From: TMED109 sp002684605
GTDB taxonomy: Bacteria; Pseudomonadota; Alphaproteobacteria; TMED109
Assembly: GCA_913046335.1 (NCBI GenBank)
Contig: CAJWSU010000001.1
Location: 124,001-188,000 of the forward strand
Reading direction: 5' to 3'
DNA length: 64,000 bases
Shown here: positions 62,024 to 64,000 of the stretch, piece after piece
How the letters are laid out: each line of letters starts with the position of its first letter
Position numbering within the stretch: the stretch's first letter is position 1
Made by a program: the position numbers and the translations under genes
Notes under the pieces: model-generated
The model's database searches: none
Told to the model about the DNA's origin: nothing
Seen by the model: only the letters and a program-made list of their open reading frames with translations

Positions 62024-63106
62024 ATGATACCAGTTTTAAAAAATAGACTTGAAGAAATACTTAATAAGTATTCAGAAATAGAATCAAAATTATTAGATAG
62101 TGATATCAATATTGATATAAGGTTAAGTTTAACGAAAGAACACTCAGACCTGTCTCCAATTATAACAGCTATTAATGAACTTCAATCTTGCGAGACAGAA
62201 ATTGAAGGTGTTAAAGAAATACTTGATGACAAAGACATAGATTCCTCCCTGAGGGAGGAAGCTCTGAAAGAGCTTGATAGTCTAAAAAAATCATTACAAA
62301 AATGTACTGAAATAACACAAAAACTTCTTATTCCTAAAGATCCAGATGATAATAGAAATGCGATAATTGAAATTAGGGCTGGAACAGGCGGAGATGAAGC
62401 AGCTCTTTTTGGAAGCAACTTATTAAAAATGTATGTAAGGTATGTAGAATTACAAAAATGGAAAATTGAAATTTTATCATTATCTGAAAATGATATTGGA
62501 GGATGTAAAGAAGCTTCTGCAAAAATAATAGGTAACAATGTTTTCGGAAGGTTAAAATTTGAAAGTGGTGTACATAGAGTCCAAAGAGTTCCTACAACTG
62601 AGACACAAGGAAGAATACATACTTCAGCTGCAACAGTTGCTATACTTCCTGTAGTAGAAGAAGTTGATATTGAGATTAATACTAGTGAGTTAAGGATCGA
62701 TACTTATAGAGCACAAGGAGCTGGAGGGCAGCATGTTAATAAAACTGAAAGTGCCGTAAGAATAACCCACCTACCTACAGGAACAGTCACTCAATGCCAA
62801 GATGGCAAGTCTCAACATAAAAACAAAGCTAAAGCTTTAGAGATGCTGAGAGCAAAATTATATAATAATGAAAAAGAAATAAGAGATTCAGAAAGAAGTG
62901 AAAAAAGAAAATCTTTAGTGGGTTCGGGAGATAGGTCTGAAAGAATTAGAACCTATAATTTTCCTCAAGACAGAATTACAGATCATAGAATCCAATTATC
63001 ACTAAATAAGATAGAAGAAATTCTTTCGGGGTCTAGACTCAATGAAATTATAGATGTCTTATTAGCACAAGAAGAGAGTGATAGACTTACCAATCTTACT
63101 GAATAA
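62024..63106 (+). CDS. prfA: peptide chain release factor 1
   Basis: RF1 reads UAA and UAG and releases peptides. The 360-residue protein has AGTGGDEAALF near residue 119, the PxT stop-codon loop HRVQRVPTTETQGRIHTS near 184, the catalytic GGQ in AQGAGGQHVNKTESAVRITHLPTG near 230, and SGDRSERIRTYNFPQDRITDHRI near 305. It is full length. A pair of perfect hairpins lies within its early coding region at 62242-62274. prmC, which methylates the GGQ glutamine, follows, with 19 bases between this stop and the prmC ATG. Confidence 0.97.
   Translation: MIPVLKNRLEEILNKYSEIESKLLDSDINIDIRLSLTKEHSDLSPIITAINELQSCETEIEGVKEILDDKDIDSSLREEALKELDSLKKSLQKCTEITQKLLIPKDPDDNRNAIIEIRAGTGGDEAALFGSNLLKMYVRYVELQKWKIEILSLSENDIGGCKEASAKIIGNNVFGRLKFESGVHRVQRVPTTETQGRIHTSAATVAILPVVEEVDIEINTSELRIDTYRAQGAGGQHVNKTESAVRITHLPTGTVTQCQDGKSQHKNKAKALEMLRAKLYNNEKEIRDSERSEKRKSLVGSGDRSERIRTYNFPQDRITDHRIQLSLNKIEEILSGSRLNEIIDVLLAQEESDRLTNLTE
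62242..62274. repeat. two tandem perfect hairpins inside prfA
   Basis: TTCCTCCC (62242-62249) and GGGAGGAA (62253-62260) form an 8-base stem around TGA; directly after, AGCTCT (62260-62265) and AGAGCT (62269-62274) form a 6-base stem around GAA. This GC-rich symmetric block is out of character with the surrounding AT-rich coding sequence and encodes a normal RF1 segment (SSLREEALKEL). It may be chance or a translated small repeat. Confidence 0.6.
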
Positions 63107-63125
63107 AAAAAAGCTTTTAATAATA

Positions 63126-63974
63126 ATGAAAATATCTGGTATACTAAAAGTAGGTAGAGAACTGTTAAGTAAAGCAGAAATTTATAATCCTCAAAGAGAA
63201 GCTAAATTAATAGTTTGTAGTGTATTAAATATTAATATCGAAAATACTTTCTTAGATACAGATAATGAAATCACTAAATTACAAATAGAAAATATTTTAT
63301 CTCTTTTTTATCGTCGTTCAAAAGGCGAGCCTTTTTCTTATTTAACGGAGTCTGCATTATTTTTTGGTTTTACATTTTATATAAACAATCGCGTTCTTAT
63401 TCCACGACCAGAAACAGAAGAATTAGTTGAGATAGTACTTAATAAAATTAAACATAAAAATAAAAAATATAATCTATTGGATATAGCAACTGGTTCTGGA
63501 GTAATTTTAGCAAGCCTTTTAATGCACCTTCCTAAATCTTTCGGAATAGGGACAGATATATCTCTAAATGCTTTAAAGGTGTCTAAAATTAATATAGATA
63601 ATTTAAAATTAAACAATAGAGCTGAATTAGTAAATACTAATTGGTCTGAAGGCTTAAAAGATAATAACTTTGATATAATATTATGTAATCCTCCGTATAT
63701 TGCAAATAAGCATATTAAAAATTTACATAATGAAGTAAAAAATTATGAGCCTTTAATTGCTTTAAAAGGAGGGGCTAGTGGGTTAGAATCTTTTATTTCC
63801 TTGCTACCATCAGCAAGAAATGTAATTAAAAATAATGGGTTAATAATATTTGAAGTAGGTTTTGATCAAGCGCAAATGGCAAAAAATATTCTTGAAAAAA
63901 ATGAATTTATAGTTACAGAAATAATAAAAGACTTGGCAGGTATTGAGAGAATTATAATAGCTAAACCAATTTAA
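63126..63974 (+). CDS. prmC: protein-(glutamine-N5) methyltransferase PrmC
   Basis: PrmC methylates the GGQ glutamine of release factors. The 282-residue protein has SYLTESALFFGFTFYINNRVLIPRPETEELVEIVL in the first half, motif I LLDIATGSGVILASLL near residue 120, and the catalytic ILCNPPYI near 184 with the family end GLIIFEVGFDQAQMAKNILE. ATG 63126 is preferred over an in-frame GTG at 63078, which lies inside prfA. The prfA-prmC pair is highly conserved. Confidence 0.95.
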   Translation: MKISGILKVGRELLSKAEIYNPQREAKLIVCSVLNINIENTFLDTDNEITKLQIENILSLFYRRSKGEPFSYLTESALFFGFTFYINNRVLIPRPETEELVEIVLNKIKHKNKKYNLLDIATGSGVILASLLMHLPKSFGIGTDISLNALKVSKINIDNLKLNNRAELVNTNWSEGLKDNNFDIILCNPPYIANKHIKNLHNEVKNYEPLIALKGGASGLESFISLLPSARNVIKNNGLIIFEVGFDQAQMAKNILEKNEFIVTEIIKDLAGIERIIIAKPI

Positions 63975-64000
63975 AAATAAAAAAAAAAAAAATAACTTGG

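Noticed and set aside
62182..62538. 118-residue open frame on the - strand inside prfA
   Set aside because: Serine-rich shadow of prfA, antisense to the conserved AGTGGDEAALF region.
63979..63992. Run of 14 As after prmC
   Set aside because: Probably simple AT drift or a slippage-prone spot at the window edge; no hairpin precedes it, so not a terminator on either strand.
1..64000. Alternative genetic code, given the low GC content
   Set aside because: TGA ends genes such as ispG and the methyltransferase at 50283, and Trp in conserved motifs is TGG, so TGA is not read as Trp.
1..64000. tRNA, rRNA, CRISPR array, insertion sequence or prophage
   Set aside because: All gaps between genes are below 300 bases and AT-rich; I saw no cloverleaf, spaced repeats, transposase or phage structural gene.

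Overview
The window is an AT-rich (about 70% A+T by eye), very compact piece of a bacterial chromosome. Gene content points to a free-living, aerobic alphaproteobacterium: a COQ9-type ubiquinone protein, the cell-cycle regulator GcrA, the aroK-aroB-CorC and BolA-DnaJ-cobS-cobT-rpmB block, argG-rlmN-IalB, and rodZ-ispG. TRAP transporters, a propionate route, small intergenic gaps and the lack of mobile DNA suggest a streamlined, probably aquatic heterotroph. That lifestyle is inference, and I cannot name the species. TGA is used as a stop, so the code is the standard bacterial one.

Region by region. 1-7 kb: tail of an unidentified gene, COQ9, purE-purK, pyrD with a HAD hydrolase, a Y-family polymerase, a rhomboid protease and a c-heme sensor-like protein. 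7-12 kb: aldo/keto reductase, dienelactone hydrolase, a maleylpyruvate isomerase-like GST with a fumarylpyruvate hydrolase, and an M20 amidohydrolase; together these look like part of an aromatic or amide catabolic set. 11.8-12.4 kb: gcrA end to end with a tiny PopZ-like gene. 12.5-23 kb: a transport and catabolism region (alpha/beta hydrolase, atypical acyl-CoA dehydrogenase, acyl-CoA ligase, TRAP DctP-DctQ-DctM, TSUP permease, a Tat-exported orphan DctP, and a sodium-solute symporter with DUF3311). 23-30 kb: mixed housekeeping (YggT, argG, rlmN, IalB, quinone reductase, DMT permease, DUF3429, pterin dehydratase). 30-35 kb: Bax-inhibitor-like protein, prpE, Nudix, MFS, accA. 35-47 kb: xerD, a large exported unknown with a 44-residue membrane protein before it, aroK-aroB-CorC, AEC permease, DUF2889, bolA, DnaJ, cobS-cobT, rpmB. 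47-54 kb: methylmalonyl-CoA mutase, DUF1178, two methyltransferases, nitrilase-like protein, glutaredoxin, argJ. 54-64 kb: secA, ubiG, lysC, rodZ-like, ispG, hisS, prfA, prmC.

PrpE and the B12-dependent mutase would together take propionate towards succinyl-CoA, although no propionyl-CoA carboxylase is present here. COQ9 and UbiG both serve ubiquinone synthesis. All 14 convergent gene pairs have gaps between -8 and +9 bases, leaving almost no room for hairpin terminators; the only clear one follows the Bax-inhibitor-like gene, at a same-strand junction. No gap between genes exceeds 300 bases. I see no tRNA, rRNA, CRISPR array, insertion sequence or prophage.

I found no convincing wholly new multi-gene system. 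The best leads are a PopZ-like protein reduced to its C-terminal assembly region beside gcrA, the hydrolase/dehydrogenase/ligase/TRAP operon with an atypical dehydrogenase, and several small or overlooked items: a 44-residue gene, an ATT-started phhB, an altered SecA zinc finger, and tandem hairpins inside prfA.
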